Below are positions 26,655 to 36,589 of a stretch of DNA of 64,000 bases, in pieces. The stretch spans positions 1 to 64,000 of the forward strand of contig CAJWQX010000005.1 in the NCBI GenBank assembly GCA_913045265.1, given 5' to 3'. This stretch comes from UBA11889 sp002313255. Its GTDB lineage: Bacteria; Pseudomonadota; Gammaproteobacteria; Pseudomonadales; Azotimanducaceae. The notes under the pieces were generated by a model, which was not told where the DNA came from, did not search any database, and saw only the letters and a list, made by a program, of their open reading frames with translations. A program made the translations under genes and the position numbers. The first letter of the stretch is position 1, and each line of letters begins with the position of its first letter.

Positions 26655-26739
26655 GCCCTGTAATCCGAATTGGGCTGGCGACTATATCAGATCGTAATCG
26701 CTGTCGATGGCAACGGTTCGATTGTCGCAGGGCGCTAGT

Positions 26740-27318
26740 TCAATCCGCTGATTTTGTAGTTTCCACAAACGGCAGCGCCCATAAATCAAACACACGAGAA
26801 AGCGCCGAGATGGCCAAGACATGGCGCAACGATCCATCGACAATCGCCGACCGGACCTGATCGATCGTATACAGATGCACCGCGATCGCTTCACCCTGAC
26901 CAAGATCCTGCGAATCGTTCTTGGTCACACCCTCCGCAAGAAAGTGGTGACACAAATGCGAATGAATCGCCGGATTAGGTTGTACAGCACCTAATGACTT
27001 CCATCGGCCACCGCTGTACCCGGTTTCCTCTTTGAGTTCTCGTTGTGCCGCTTGGAGCGGCGTTTCTCCAGCATCAACCATCCCGCCAGGCGTCTCAAGC
27101 GTGCACGAACCAGTGCCAAAACGATACTGCTCGACCATGACCGACTGACCATCCTCGGTGAGAGCAACCACGTTGATCCAGTCCACCGATTCGAGCACAA
27201 GCCGTTTTAGAATTCGGTCTTCGGTCGGATGTTTTAGCCAATCGAAACGGACATTCAGGATGCCGAGTTCGGGCCCCGGTTCCGAACGTACCTTCTGCCA
27301 CTCAAGTTGATCGTCCAT
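26740..27318 (-). CDS. Nudix hydrolase, ADP-ribose pyrophosphatase-like
   Basis: A 192-residue Nudix protein with a canonical box GGMVDAGETPLQAAQRELKEETG, here running over about residues 80-105. The sequence before it, VNVVALTEDGQSVMVEQYRFG, resembles ADP-ribose/NDP-sugar pyrophosphatases. The open frame extends 32 codons further upstream, but the ATG at 27318 gives a typical N-terminus. The exact substrate is unknown. Confidence 0.82.
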   Translation of the reverse strand: MDDQLEWQKVRSEPGPELGILNVRFDWLKHPTEDRILKRLVLESVDWINVVALTEDGQSVMVEQYRFGTGSCTLETPGGMVDAGETPLQAAQRELKEETGYSGGRWKSLGAVQPNPAIHSHLCHHFLAEGVTKNDSQDLGQGEAIAVHLYTIDQVRSAIVDGSLRHVLAISALSRVFDLWALPFVETTKSAD

Positions 27319-27492
27319 CAAATTTCTCCGCCCGACTTGCAACATACTCCAACGAAATGGTTCAGCGTGCCAAGACCCCATCACGACGATTGGCAGCAAC
27401 AGTCTCGGCGTCATTCACCCGTTCGTATTTCTACGGATCATTCGCCATTTCAGAACCCATAGCTGTTGATTACTTCCCTTTCGCCGACGAAC

Positions 27493-28242
27493 TTATTCGT
27501 TTTGAAGAAGCTGCATTCCTTGCCGATGTAATTCCGGGGTCACCGTGTCGAGGTGGCGTCCTTCCTGCACCGAATCCACCAATGCCTCCACTGAGCTGAA
27601 ATCGGCCACTGAATTCAGGGTGGTTAGCGTCGGGTAAATCATTTGCCAGTCTCCCCTCTCATGCCGCTGCAATGCTGCTGTAGGAGAAATCCACTCCCCG
27701 GATACCGTCTCTCGATCGTCACCCACCGCTTGTTGCCCCTGTGGCATCGCCGCCAGAAAAAAACGTGTGTCAAAGCGGGCGGGCGCGGTTTCCGGCGTAA
27801 TCCAGTGACTGAAGTAATGCACTCGATCCGTCGCTAACTCTAGTCCCTCACTGCTAATGATAGTGGCAAAGTCTATCTCGCCCACGAGAAGGCGTTCGCG
27901 TAACGTTCGATAGTGGCTTCGTTCCGCGTCATCACAAAAATCAAAATCCTCGCCATGTCGTCGAGCGAGAAGCACACCACTTTCCTCAAAACACTCTCGA
28001 ATGACCGTAACCCAATAGCGAATCGCGTTGTCCTTCAACCCCAACGTTCTCGAAGCCAGCTGGTCATTCAGACCAAAGCAGGCCGCTTCAAGATCCGCAT
28101 CTTCTTTGTCCACTTTTCCGCCCGGAAACACGTGCAGATCCGGGAACACACCGCGTCCCGGTCGTTGCAGCATAAACAATTCAGGTCCTCTCTCGGCGGG
28201 TCGAACGATGAGAACCGTAGCCGCTTTACGGACGTCGACCAC
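27493..28242 (-). CDS. Nudix hydrolase of the NUDT19-like (acyl-CoA diphosphatase) group
   Basis: A 249-residue protein in which the Nudix box is split: FPGGKVDKED near residue 42 and the catalytic RECFEESGVLL near residue 90 are separated by an insertion. Such an insertion is characteristic of the NUDT19-type CoA/acyl-CoA diphosphatases. The N-terminal KAATVLIVRPAERGPELFMLQR is a typical Nudix first strand. Cleavage of CoA esters would suit the CoA-rich metabolism around it. It starts with GTG. Confidence 0.8.
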   Translation of the reverse strand: MVDVRKAATVLIVRPAERGPELFMLQRPGRGVFPDLHVFPGGKVDKEDADLEAACFGLNDQLASRTLGLKDNAIRYWVTVIRECFEESGVLLARRHGEDFDFCDDAERSHYRTLRERLLVGEIDFATIISSEGLELATDRVHYFSHWITPETAPARFDTRFFLAAMPQGQQAVGDDRETVSGEWISPTAALQRHERGDWQMIYPTLTTLNSVADFSSVEALVDSVQEGRHLDTVTPELHRQGMQLLQNE

Positions 28243-28327
28243 TTATGCCCGGCGCTCGTGCGTCAATCCAACTACTACTACGGTGCATCACGTCAGAGAA
28301 ATTTCCTTCACTAGTTTCGCGACCCAA

Positions 28328-29251
28328 TCATTCCTTGACGACTTCTTCCACGTCCGAGGCTGCAATAACAAGATCATCCAACGTCGCCTCGATTCTTTCC
28401 GCAATGTATGAGGCGAGTTCAAAATGGCCTTCCCGGCGGTTCGATGAAACCACGTAGTGGGAACTTGTTGCGTCCCCGTCTGCTTTCTTTAGGTGCACAA
28501 TCGTAAGACGCTGTGGCCCTTCATCGTCGGTGACGATATAGGTCAGTAATGGCCCGTCACCAACCGGCTCTTCATAAATACCCATGACCGTAAGGTTCCG
28601 GAAACGATCGATCAGGGTTTGCACGGCGTCCTGATCGAGGTCGCCGCCTTGATCGGATACCCATCCATCGCCGCCTTTGCTGGAAAGGGAAAAAACACCT
28701 TCGAGCGTAAGCTCCCGCACTTCACCGACGGCTTGTAGTATCGATCGGTCGAGCCATGACGCGGAGTCCATTCCGACCTCGTAAACCGAAAATTTGACAC
28801 TGTAAACAGGCCCGCCCGAGTCCGCCCTCGCGTGCACTTTGCGGTACCCCGGTGAAGTTCCAAGATACACGCCACCCAGGACTTTATCGGCATCGTAAAG
28901 AACGATGTGGCGTTGATGGTTTTCGTGTGTCACTTCGAAACGATCAGCCGTCGAATCTTGCTCTGCGACGGGCCAGCCACTGTCGGTGTCGGCTAGCTTG
29001 GTAAGGAACCGTTCAACCTTATCGGCGTCGGCTGGAATATCCGGTACCAATTGCCAGTTATCGCTATCTCGCACGAGGGTCACACCACGTTTTTCACCAA
29101 TCGCTGAAATTTCGATTCTTTGAATCGAATCTGGTTCGAAACTTAGAAGAGGCTCTGGTCTCTGTTCGTCGTCTCCTAGTCGAAACCACCAGACGAGTAC
29201 CACCAGTACGATTTGAATAACGAGAATTGTGGCGAGCGTCGACTGCTTCAC
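28328..29251 (-). CDS. DUF4340 domain protein of a Gld-type ABC system
   Basis: A 307-residue protein with an N-terminal membrane anchor (STLATILVIQIVLVVLVWWF) and a periplasmic region of repeated beta-strand pattern (RIEISAIGEKRGVTLVRDSD, later TLEGVFSLSSKGG) typical of DUF4340. Its ATG overlaps the GldFG stop (ATGA). DUF4340 proteins accompany GldA/GldF/GldG-type ABC systems in many bacteria that do not glide; their role is unknown. Confidence 0.82.
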   Translation of the reverse strand: MKQSTLATILVIQIVLVVLVWWFRLGDDEQRPEPLLSFEPDSIQRIEISAIGEKRGVTLVRDSDNWQLVPDIPADADKVERFLTKLADTDSGWPVAEQDSTADRFEVTHENHQRHIVLYDADKVLGGVYLGTSPGYRKVHARADSGGPVYSVKFSVYEVGMDSASWLDRSILQAVGEVRELTLEGVFSLSSKGGDGWVSDQGGDLDQDAVQTLIDRFRNLTVMGIYEEPVGDGPLLTYIVTDDEGPQRLTIVHLKKADGDATSSHYVVSSNRREGHFELASYIAERIEATLDDLVIAASDVEEVVKE

Positions 29252-32184
29252 GACGTCTCTCCCAATACGGCCAGATACCGATCACGCCTTTTTGCACCGA
29301 CGTAGCGATGTATCAAGAAAACGACGAAAACCATCAACAAGGCAAGTACGTAATTGCCGTATTCGTATACTCGCTGACCTAGATCGCCGAGTGGCGGCAA
29401 CGTGCTCGCGTACTGGTTTCTGCCTCGGATCGTTTGCAAGACCTCGTCTTCCACCGCCCAATCGACCACGTTTTGCATCAGATCAAGCGGTCTGGTGTAC
29501 AGCTGCCCGTTCGCAACGCCGACCAATTGGATGATTTGATCCGAAACAAAGGAGTTCGAACCAAATACCAGCAACCGAGCAGACTCAGGAGAACGTTTAA
29601 TAACGCCCGAGACGGTTCCCGGTCCAGCGTCCTCTTCACTTTCATTTTCGCCATCGCCTACCCGCGCGTCTTCGGATTCTTCGCTTATTAGCGCGGCTTC
29701 CTCTTGCAACAGCGGCGACTCGTCGAAAAAGGATTCAAAGCGCCCCGAAACCAGCACCCCTAGAAGTTGGCGTCCTTCTTCCCCCTCGGACTGATACGGT
29801 TCAACCACATCGCCGCTCAGTTTCGGCATGACCTCTGGCGAGGAATCACGCCAGCTTTGACTCGAACTCCAAATCAAACGCTGAACGTCGCGCGCCTCTG
29901 ATCCGGTTTCGTCCAAGTCGATGGGCGACGCCCATGACATCGTCAATTGCGGGAGGCCAACCGTGATGGGGTGGTCCGCTAGCATCGCCTCGTCGCGAAT
30001 GTCGATAAAGAACGGATAGTCCAACATTCGGTAATCCTGAAAGCTGAACCCGCCCACTCTTCGGGTAACTGGTGCTGGGAATTGTGCGTTTTGTGGATCA
30101 AGCACCATGGATTTGTCGATTGAGATACCGTGGTGCTGTAGCCAAGCTTCAAGTCCAGTCGTTTGCGGCACGGCTGAAAGCATCGACTGAGTCAGGGTGC
30201 TACGGAAGGCCGAGGTTGCGACAACGACGGTACCACCCCGCATTAAATATTGATCGATCGCAAACACCGCCCGGTCGTCGAGAACGGTCGGATCAACGAT
30301 GAGCAAAACGTCCACACTGGCAGGGATCACGTCGGTTAGATCCGCGGGCTGGAGTTCATGGCTGCTACCAAGTACGTCGCGTAGGCTGGCAAATTGGTTT
30401 CCCGGCATCTGCTGTCCTCCAGGATACTGGGGCGGCGTTGGGGGCGGCGTGTAAAGCGCCGCTGTCTTCATCAAACCCGACGCGAAACGCTTTAGCCCTT
30501 CGTCCAACCCTCGCTCCAGCCCGTCGCGGTCTAGCGATTCAGGGATGGGGATTTGAACGACTGTCGTGTCATCCGTTAGGGTCAGGTGAAAGTAAAACGT
30601 ATTGGCATCGAAGAGACTCGCTGCCATGGGGCCAAACCCGAATTTGTCGGCGATTTCCTCGGCGACCGCGCCGTCGTTCGCGTCCGGATCAACAATTTCC
30701 CACGAAAACCCCTCCCCGGCCTCCAATGCGGTACTTTCGAGCAGCTCCTTTAAAGACCGTCCTAAAGACGCAAGCTCTTGAGGCATGCGTTCGTCGGGCG
30801 AAATGTATCCCGTAAAACGGATCGGTTGGACGATGTTTGACCAAACGCTGTCGCCACCCTGAAAGTCGTATAGCACCTTTTTGATGCTTCGGGTGACTGC
30901 ATACTCTGGATTCGGGAGCCAGACATCGAGATCGGTCTCGCCACGCTGCTTAACATCGATCAATTCACGGAAATTCAACACCTCGTATTCATCGCCGTAC
31001 TGAACGAGAACATCGAAATACGAATTGACCAAACTCGCTTCGTGCCGGTCAACCGTCTGAAAGGGTACCGGGCGAATACCGTACTTAGTGTTCGCCTCGT
31101 CCTCCAATTCCGCATTATCCGCGGGGTTGACGATCTCCACCCTTACTCGATCACCGCCGGCCACACCGTATTCGACCAATAGATCTTGCATTTGCGGCAC
31201 CAGCGGTGCCAACAACGGATGCGTTTTGTTGCTGAAATAGCCCCTTATTAGCAACGGTTCACGCAATCGTCTCAGGTATTGTAGCGTCGCCTCTGACATC
31301 GAGTACTGGTCGCCACGGGTGACGTCCCAGCGCAGGGAATTACCCACACCGTGTAACCAGACGTTGGCCACAAGAACATTCGCCACAACTAGCCCTAACA
31401 GGATTTGCGATCGGCGATGACGGACCGGCTGAGCATCTTCTGACCATCCCTGGCGATCCAACCCGTAAACATTCAATGCAAGAAGACCGACCGCGATCGA
31501 CACATAGAAATAGAGATCTCGAAAGTCGAGCATACCGCGCGTGATCGATTCGAAGCGCGAGCCCGAACCGATCATTCGCAGAATATTGGCACTGTTGTTA
31601 TCAACTAGATCAAGTAGGAAAGGGCTGCCGATCAAATAGAAGGACCCACAAGCCAAAGACGCCAAAATTAGCGCGACGATTTGGTTGTCGCTCCTGGCAC
31701 TGACAAACAAACCAACGGCTATATAACTCGCTCCCAGGAGAATCGCGGCAACATAACCGGCAAGAACCGGTCCCCAGTCCAAACCCGCTAGGCTGCTGTC
31801 GACAACCGCCAAGGTGAGTGGGAGGGGTAATGTGAGCACCAAAGCAATACCGAGCAGCGCCCAGCACGCAAGAAACTTTCCAATAACGAGCTCCCAGGTC
31901 GTCACCGGAAGCGTGAGAAGAAATTCTAGCGTTCCACTGCGACGCTCCTCACTCCACATTCGCATCGTGAGCGCGGAAGACAAAAAAATCAGCAAAACCG
32001 GCATCCATTCGAACATCGGCCGAACGTCCAAGATATTCCGTGCAAAAAATGCCTCACCCCAAAAGAAAACAAAGAGCGTGGATCCGAGAAACGCGAGTAA
32101 AAATAAGTAACCTATCGGCGACCCGAAGAACTGGATAAGCTCTTTGGCGGCGACCTCCATACTCTTGCTCTTGCTAGCGAACAT
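29248..32184 (-). CDS. Fused ABC-2 permease (GldF-like) and GldG-like substrate-binding-type protein
   Basis: A 978-residue fusion. Residues 1 to about 240 form an ABC-2 permease with six hydrophobic helices, containing MRMWSEERRSGTLEFLLTLP, the GldF signature. From about 260 follows a membrane helix and a large periplasmic GldG/IFT-like domain (RWDVTRGDQYSMSEATLQYL, later DVLLIVDPTVLDDRAVFAID), then a second copy-like beta region and a C-terminal helix (VLALLMVFVVFLIHRYVGAK). In Bacteroidetes these are two proteins required for gliding. The start overlaps the GldA gene by 11 bp. Confidence 0.88.
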   Translation of the reverse strand: MFASKSKSMEVAAKELIQFFGSPIGYLFLLAFLGSTLFVFFWGEAFFARNILDVRPMFEWMPVLLIFLSSALTMRMWSEERRSGTLEFLLTLPVTTWELVIGKFLACWALLGIALVLTLPLPLTLAVVDSSLAGLDWGPVLAGYVAAILLGASYIAVGLFVSARSDNQIVALILASLACGSFYLIGSPFLLDLVDNNSANILRMIGSGSRFESITRGMLDFRDLYFYVSIAVGLLALNVYGLDRQGWSEDAQPVRHRRSQILLGLVVANVLVANVWLHGVGNSLRWDVTRGDQYSMSEATLQYLRRLREPLLIRGYFSNKTHPLLAPLVPQMQDLLVEYGVAGGDRVRVEIVNPADNAELEDEANTKYGIRPVPFQTVDRHEASLVNSYFDVLVQYGDEYEVLNFRELIDVKQRGETDLDVWLPNPEYAVTRSIKKVLYDFQGGDSVWSNIVQPIRFTGYISPDERMPQELASLGRSLKELLESTALEAGEGFSWEIVDPDANDGAVAEEIADKFGFGPMAASLFDANTFYFHLTLTDDTTVVQIPIPESLDRDGLERGLDEGLKRFASGLMKTAALYTPPPTPPQYPGGQQMPGNQFASLRDVLGSSHELQPADLTDVIPASVDVLLIVDPTVLDDRAVFAIDQYLMRGGTVVVATSAFRSTLTQSMLSAVPQTTGLEAWLQHHGISIDKSMVLDPQNAQFPAPVTRRVGGFSFQDYRMLDYPFFIDIRDEAMLADHPITVGLPQLTMSWASPIDLDETGSEARDVQRLIWSSSQSWRDSSPEVMPKLSGDVVEPYQSEGEEGRQLLGVLVSGRFESFFDESPLLQEEAALISEESEDARVGDGENESEEDAGPGTVSGVIKRSPESARLLVFGSNSFVSDQIIQLVGVANGQLYTRPLDLMQNVVDWAVEDEVLQTIRGRNQYASTLPPLGDLGQRVYEYGNYVLALLMVFVVFLIHRYVGAKRRDRYLAVLGETS

Positions 32185-33085
32185 CGCGGACCTCGCTTAC
32201 TTCCCGGAAGAGTCTTTCCAAATCACGTTGAACTGGTGCCAAACTATGGATCGGGATTTCCTTAGCTACTAAGGTGCGAGCCACCTGAGCAGCGAGTTCC
32301 TCAGGTTCGACACCGGTTCGGGTGAGGAGTATCCGGTCTTCTTCCACAACGACATTCGCCGTTGCACCGAGCGCGTTCTCGACGTCCGCGGGACGTACCG
32401 TAGTCCTTAACTCGATTGTGTCAGCGCGTTTCAAATCCTCGAGCTTCTCATCGATCGCCAATTCACCATCGCGCATGATCAACACTCGATCACAAATAGC
32501 GTCTACTTCTTGCATGATGTGGGTTGAAAGGATCACCGTCGCGGTTTTGGCCAGATCCTTCAGAAGACGCCGCATCTCTTGGGTCTGTCGAGGATCAAGT
32601 CCATTAGTCGGTTCGTCGAGAATTAGCACGGGAGGTTTATGCAAAATTGCTTGCGCAACCCCAACGCGCTGCTGAAACCCTCGAGATAGGGTGCCTATCT
32701 TATCAAGGGCTCGAGATCCGAGTTCCATCGCCTCGATCACATCCCGTAGCCCGGATTCCGCTTCCTTACCGGCCATACCGCGCATGCTTGCGGCAAAGGT
32801 TAGGTAGTCGAAGACCGACATGTCTGGGTAAAGCGGGCGATTTTCGGGTAGATAACCGACCTTACTCTGCACCGCTACGGGCTCGTCCCGAACGTCAATT
32901 CCATCGACCAGACCTCGCCCAGAAGTCGGTTCGAGGTATCCCGTAAGCATTTTCATGACGGTGGTTTTACCGGCTCCGTTATGCCCAAGAAGGCCTACGA
33001 TCTCGCCTGAGCCAACCTCGAAACTGACCTCAGAGGCAGCTACCACAGCACCGTAATGTCGCGTTAATCCATCCGCTTCAATCAC
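32174..33085 (-). CDS. ABC transporter ATP-binding protein (GldA-like)
   Basis: From the GTG at 33085 the protein has 303 residues, the usual size for GldA-type ATPases. Walker A GHNGAGKTT, signature LSRGFQQRVG and Walker B VLILDEPTNGLD are intact, followed by a C-terminal regulatory tail. A longer frame back to 33289 lacks ABC sequence and overlaps the divergent hydrolase gene; GGGAAAG precedes the GTG. With the fused GldFG and DUF4340 genes it forms one three-gene unit that probably couples ATP use to an envelope process. Confidence 0.87.
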   Translation of the reverse strand: MIEADGLTRHYGAVVAASEVSFEVGSGEIVGLLGHNGAGKTTVMKMLTGYLEPTSGRGLVDGIDVRDEPVAVQSKVGYLPENRPLYPDMSVFDYLTFAASMRGMAGKEAESGLRDVIEAMELGSRALDKIGTLSRGFQQRVGVAQAILHKPPVLILDEPTNGLDPRQTQEMRRLLKDLAKTATVILSTHIMQEVDAICDRVLIMRDGELAIDEKLEDLKRADTIELRTTVRPADVENALGATANVVVEEDRILLTRTGVEPEELAAQVARTLVAKEIPIHSLAPVQRDLERLFREVSEVRDVR

Positions 33086-33206
33086 TATTATTCTTTCCCT
33101 AGTGGTACGCAACGCCGCGCAGGTGGCATAGATTAATGTGCTACAAAGACAAATTCCATCCCGACAACGCGTGGACACATAAGCAGCGTTACTCCAGGCT
33201 GCCCGA

Positions 33207-33821
33207 ATGACTAGCCGGTACATGATCCCTGGCCCAGCCGGTAATTTGGAAGCCATGGTCAATGACTCGGACGGAGGCTCTTGGGTCATACTGTGTCACC
33301 CTCATCCTCTCTATGGCGGTTCGATGTTCGACGCGGTTCTCGACACTGTCGAACAAGCGTTGACGCCTATGAACCTACGGACCCTACGATTCAATTTTCG
33401 CGGCGTCGGGTCTAGTGAAGGCGGATACGATAACGGGGAAGGCGAAGTGAACGATCTACTCTCGGTCCTGGAGTGGCTCCGCCAAGCGAAAAACCCGTCA
33501 ATCCTCTCAGTCGCCGGTTACTCATTCGGTTCCGTGGTGGCAAGCCGGGGGGTTGCCAATAACAACACCGTATCTCGTGTCGTGTTAATTGCTCCGCCCA
33601 CGTCTTCTTTGGCATTAACAAACGACCTTACGTTACCCATACGAATCATCGTCGGCGATGCCGACCCATTTGTTGACCTTCCGCAGCTCCGACAATGGCA
33701 GCACGACCAACACGACGCCGAAATCGTCACGATCCCTGGGGCCGATCACTTCTTTGGCAGCCAACACCAGGCTTTACAATCAGCAACGTCGGCTATTTTC
33801 AGTGAAGCCCTGCCCCCGTGA
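33207..33821 (+). CDS. Small alpha/beta hydrolase
   Basis: A 204-residue serine hydrolase-like protein: CHPHPLYGGSM near residue 30, FNFRGVGSSEGG, nucleophile in AGYSFGSVVA, acid in VGDADPFVD and histidine in GADHFFG. These motifs match the CocE/YsgA-like group of small hydrolases annotated as alpha/beta hydrolases. It is transcribed divergently from the GldA gene. Its last 23 bp overlap the convergent NnrU gene. Substrate unknown. Confidence 0.82.
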   Translation: MTSRYMIPGPAGNLEAMVNDSDGGSWVILCHPHPLYGGSMFDAVLDTVEQALTPMNLRTLRFNFRGVGSSEGGYDNGEGEVNDLLSVLEWLRQAKNPSILSVAGYSFGSVVASRGVANNNTVSRVVLIAPPTSSLALTNDLTLPIRIIVGDADPFVDLPQLRQWQHDQHDAEIVTIPGADHFFGSQHQALQSATSAIFSEALPP

Positions 33822-34476
33822 TCCAACCGTGACTAACGAATACAGCCGCATAAACGGCTAGCCCCAACAGAATCGGCAACCATAAGTCTTTCCAGCGGAG
33901 TGTGGCCCGACCCGCCGCAATAGCACCGAACGGGACGTTCGAAGTGCGCGCAGTAAAAACACGCCATGCGTCCTCTTGCTCACGGGCCATTCGCGTATCG
34001 ATCAGGTACGTGCCAAAGGCCGAGATAAGCCCGAACGTACCGAAGAAAATTAAGGAGGCGACGTCACCATTCGCTGTCATATGTCCCGCGACCCATAACA
34101 CCACGGCCCACTGAAACGGATGGCGGGTAATGCATATGACGCCACGTGGTTCCGTTCCCAACTCGCCTTCTTTCCCAAGACTCGTTGGGTTCTTGGTCGA
34201 AAACGCTCCGACGGCGAGTACGAAAGACAACCCCACCAACACGTACGTCAACCACCAATGAGCCGGGCTTGGCACCCACAAATACGGACTCACCGGTCGG
34301 TCCGCGTAGCTCAAGATCATGAACCCAAGCGTGAACACCGCGACGATAGAGTACGCGGCGAGGTAGCCGTTGCGACCGAACCGCTCGATCAGCACTGAGC
34401 GAAATGACGTGCTGCTGATTCCGAGGTGTGAAATCAGGAACAACGCGCTCGAAAAAACCAGCCTTGACAAAACCAT
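33799..34476 (-). CDS. NnrU family membrane protein
   Basis: A 225-residue membrane protein with about six hydrophobic helices. ITRHPFQWAVVLWVAGHMTANGD is the NnrU/isoprenylcysteine methyltransferase-like signature segment (TRHP). NnrU is linked to nitric-oxide metabolism in denitrifiers, but homologues occur widely without that context, and no denitrification gene is seen here. The 3' end overlaps the convergent hydrolase by 23 bp. Confidence 0.85.
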   Translation of the reverse strand: MVLSRLVFSSALFLISHLGISSTSFRSVLIERFGRNGYLAAYSIVAVFTLGFMILSYADRPVSPYLWVPSPAHWWLTYVLVGLSFVLAVGAFSTKNPTSLGKEGELGTEPRGVICITRHPFQWAVVLWVAGHMTANGDVASLIFFGTFGLISAFGTYLIDTRMAREQEDAWRVFTARTSNVPFGAIAAGRATLRWKDLWLPILLGLAVYAAVFVSHGWITGAGLH

Positions 34477-34576
34477 GCCTCATCCATGGATAAGAATTTA
34501 ATCCTGCATCCGTGGAGCACAAAAGCCAACCTAGGGAGCTGTGGTACGCTCTTTGCCATCAGCTTGGGGGAAGGCG

Positions 34577-35446
34577 ATGCGCAACATTACGGGAAAAGTT
34601 GCATTCATCACTGGCGGCGCAAGTGGCATGGGCTTGGCGATGGCCCGTTCATTCGCGGCTGCCGGTATGAAAGTTGCGATCGCGGATATCGAACAAGATG
34701 CGCTCGATCGCGTCAAAGCGGAGTTCGACGCGAGCAACGCCGAGGTCATTACCCTTCAAGTCGACGTGACCGATCGAGCCGCAATGGAAGCCGCCGCGGA
34801 CGCAACCGAAGCGGCTTTCGATAAAGTTCACGTCCTTGTAAACAATGCCGGCGTCGCCGTCGGTGGATCGCTGGATCAGATGTCTTACGAGGATTGGGAT
34901 TGGGTCATGGGCGTTAATCTCGACGGCGTGGTCAATGGCCTACAAGCGTTCGTGCAGCGAATTAAAGCTCACGGGGAGGGCGGCCATGTCGTCAATACCG
35001 CATCCCTCGCGGGCCACTTCGCGATTCCGGGACTAGGCATTTATACCGCGACCAAATACGCGGTCGTTGGGATATCCGAAACGCTCCGCGCTGATCTCAA
35101 ACAACACGATATTGGGGTTTCCGTTCTTTGTCCCGGGGTGGTCAACACCAATATTTTCGATTCAGGACGCAATCGGCCCAGCCATCTTCAGGGTGAAACG
35201 GACACGGCGAAAATGGTCCTATCGGAGGATGTAGCGGGGCCGGAACAGGAGCAACGGTTAACAGAAATGATGGCCAAAGCGCTGGATCCGGCCGTGGTCG
35301 GCGATATGGTTTTGCATTCGATCCAAGAAGACGAGTTCTACATTTTCTCGCATCCGGAACTCGAACCGATGGTGTCTGGAAGGGCGGCCGAAGTCACCGA
35401 CGCGTTTGCGCGCTGGCGCAAATACCGCGAGGACCACGGCATCTGA
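34577..35446 (+). CDS. Short-chain dehydrogenase/reductase
   Basis: A 289-residue classical SDR with cofactor loop TGGASGMGLAMA, NNAG motif (VLVNNAGVAVGG), catalytic serine in NTASLAGHFA and YTATKYAVVG. The C-terminal part is longer than usual, as in SDRs acting on larger substrates. The ATG at 34577 has GGGGGAAGG upstream; an in-frame start at 34541 is less likely. The D-threonine-aldolase-like gene follows 8 bp later, so the pair may act on a hydroxy-amino compound. Confidence 0.86.
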   Translation: MRNITGKVAFITGGASGMGLAMARSFAAAGMKVAIADIEQDALDRVKAEFDASNAEVITLQVDVTDRAAMEAAADATEAAFDKVHVLVNNAGVAVGGSLDQMSYEDWDWVMGVNLDGVVNGLQAFVQRIKAHGEGGHVVNTASLAGHFAIPGLGIYTATKYAVVGISETLRADLKQHDIGVSVLCPGVVNTNIFDSGRNRPSHLQGETDTAKMVLSEDVAGPEQEQRLTEMMAKALDPAVVGDMVLHSIQEDEFYIFSHPELEPMVSGRAAEVTDAFARWRKYREDHGI

Positions 35447-35454
35447 ACACGGAG

Positions 35455-36579
35455 TTGAACCGAGCGTTGGTCGGCGTCACCGGAGGCGCCGCAAGGCTCC
35501 AGACACCGGCTCTGGTCATCGATTTAGTCCGCTTTAAAAACAACCTTGAGACCATGAGCACGCACTGCCAAACGGTTGGTGTCGCCTTGCGCCCCCACAC
35601 AAAGACCCACAAATGCGCTGCCATAGCACAACTGCAAATCGAGGCCGGGGCCCGGGGTATCTGTTGCGCAAAATTAGGGGAGGCCGAGGCTATGCAAGCT
35701 GCCGGCATTTACGACATTCTGCTCACGTCCCCCGTCGTCACGCCGAGTGGCATCGACCGCCTTCTGCGATTGAATGAGAGCAGCGCCAACATCGTTGTCG
35801 TCGTAGATAATCCGCTGAACGGCCAGGCACTCAATGACGCCGCTCGAAAATTCAGTACGCCAGTAAAAGTTCTACTCGACCTAGACCCGGGTCTTCACCG
35901 AACAGGCATAGAACCTGGCCCAGGCGCTTTGGAACTGGCCCGGCAACTTTCGGAATCCGCTTACCTCGACTTTACCGGACTCCAAATGTATGCCGGACAC
36001 CTCATGCATATCACGCCGTACGACGAGCGCCACGACCAGTCAGTGGCTGTTATGGAAACGCTGGTTCATTTCCGAAACGAGCTTCAACAAGCGGGTATCG
36101 CTTGCCCGGTCACCAGCGGCGGCGGAACGGGCACGTTCGATATCGACCCGGCAACGGGGGCGCTCGATGAACTACAAGCGGGGTCGTACCCATTCATGGA
36201 TCGACAGTACAACGAAATTGAGCCTAAGCAGGGTGACCACCCCGCGTTTTTTACGTCACTGTACGTACAGACGACGGTCGTATCCGCAAATCACGACAAT
36301 CTAATCACGACCGATGCCGGCCTTAAGGCTTTCGCAACCGACGATAAGAATCCCGAACTCCACGAAGGCGGGCCGCAAGACGGTCGTTACTTCTTTTTTG
36401 GTGACGAACATGGCGGTGTTCGATGGCGTACAACTGAGGTATTTGCTGTTGGCGACTGGATGCGAGTCATCACACCGCACTGCGACCCAACGTTTAATCT
36501 ATATGACGTCGTTCACGTCATCGAAGGAGACACACTCGTCGACATCTGGCCCATAGATGCCCGCGGACGTTCAGCATAA
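35455..36579 (+). CDS. D-threonine aldolase/D-3-hydroxyaspartate-type PLP enzyme
   Basis: A 374-residue fold-type III (alanine racemase-like) PLP enzyme. RPHTKTHKC carries the probable PLP lysine (Lys50), GLHRTG and SGGGTGTFD bind the phosphate and cofactor, and the C-terminal ITPHCDPTFN supplies the His-Cys metal site of the D-threonine aldolase/D-serine dehydratase family. It should cleave a D-3-hydroxy amino acid to glycine plus aldehyde, or dehydrate it. The start is TTG at 35455. The preceding SDR gene may process a related substrate. Confidence 0.85.
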   Translation: MNRALVGVTGGAARLQTPALVIDLVRFKNNLETMSTHCQTVGVALRPHTKTHKCAAIAQLQIEAGARGICCAKLGEAEAMQAAGIYDILLTSPVVTPSGIDRLLRLNESSANIVVVVDNPLNGQALNDAARKFSTPVKVLLDLDPGLHRTGIEPGPGALELARQLSESAYLDFTGLQMYAGHLMHITPYDERHDQSVAVMETLVHFRNELQQAGIACPVTSGGGTGTFDIDPATGALDELQAGSYPFMDRQYNEIEPKQGDHPAFFTSLYVQTTVVSANHDNLITTDAGLKAFATDDKNPELHEGGPQDGRYFFFGDEHGGVRWRTTEVFAVGDWMRVITPHCDPTFNLYDVVHVIEGDTLVDIWPIDARGRSA

Positions 36580-36589
36580 CCACGTCTTG

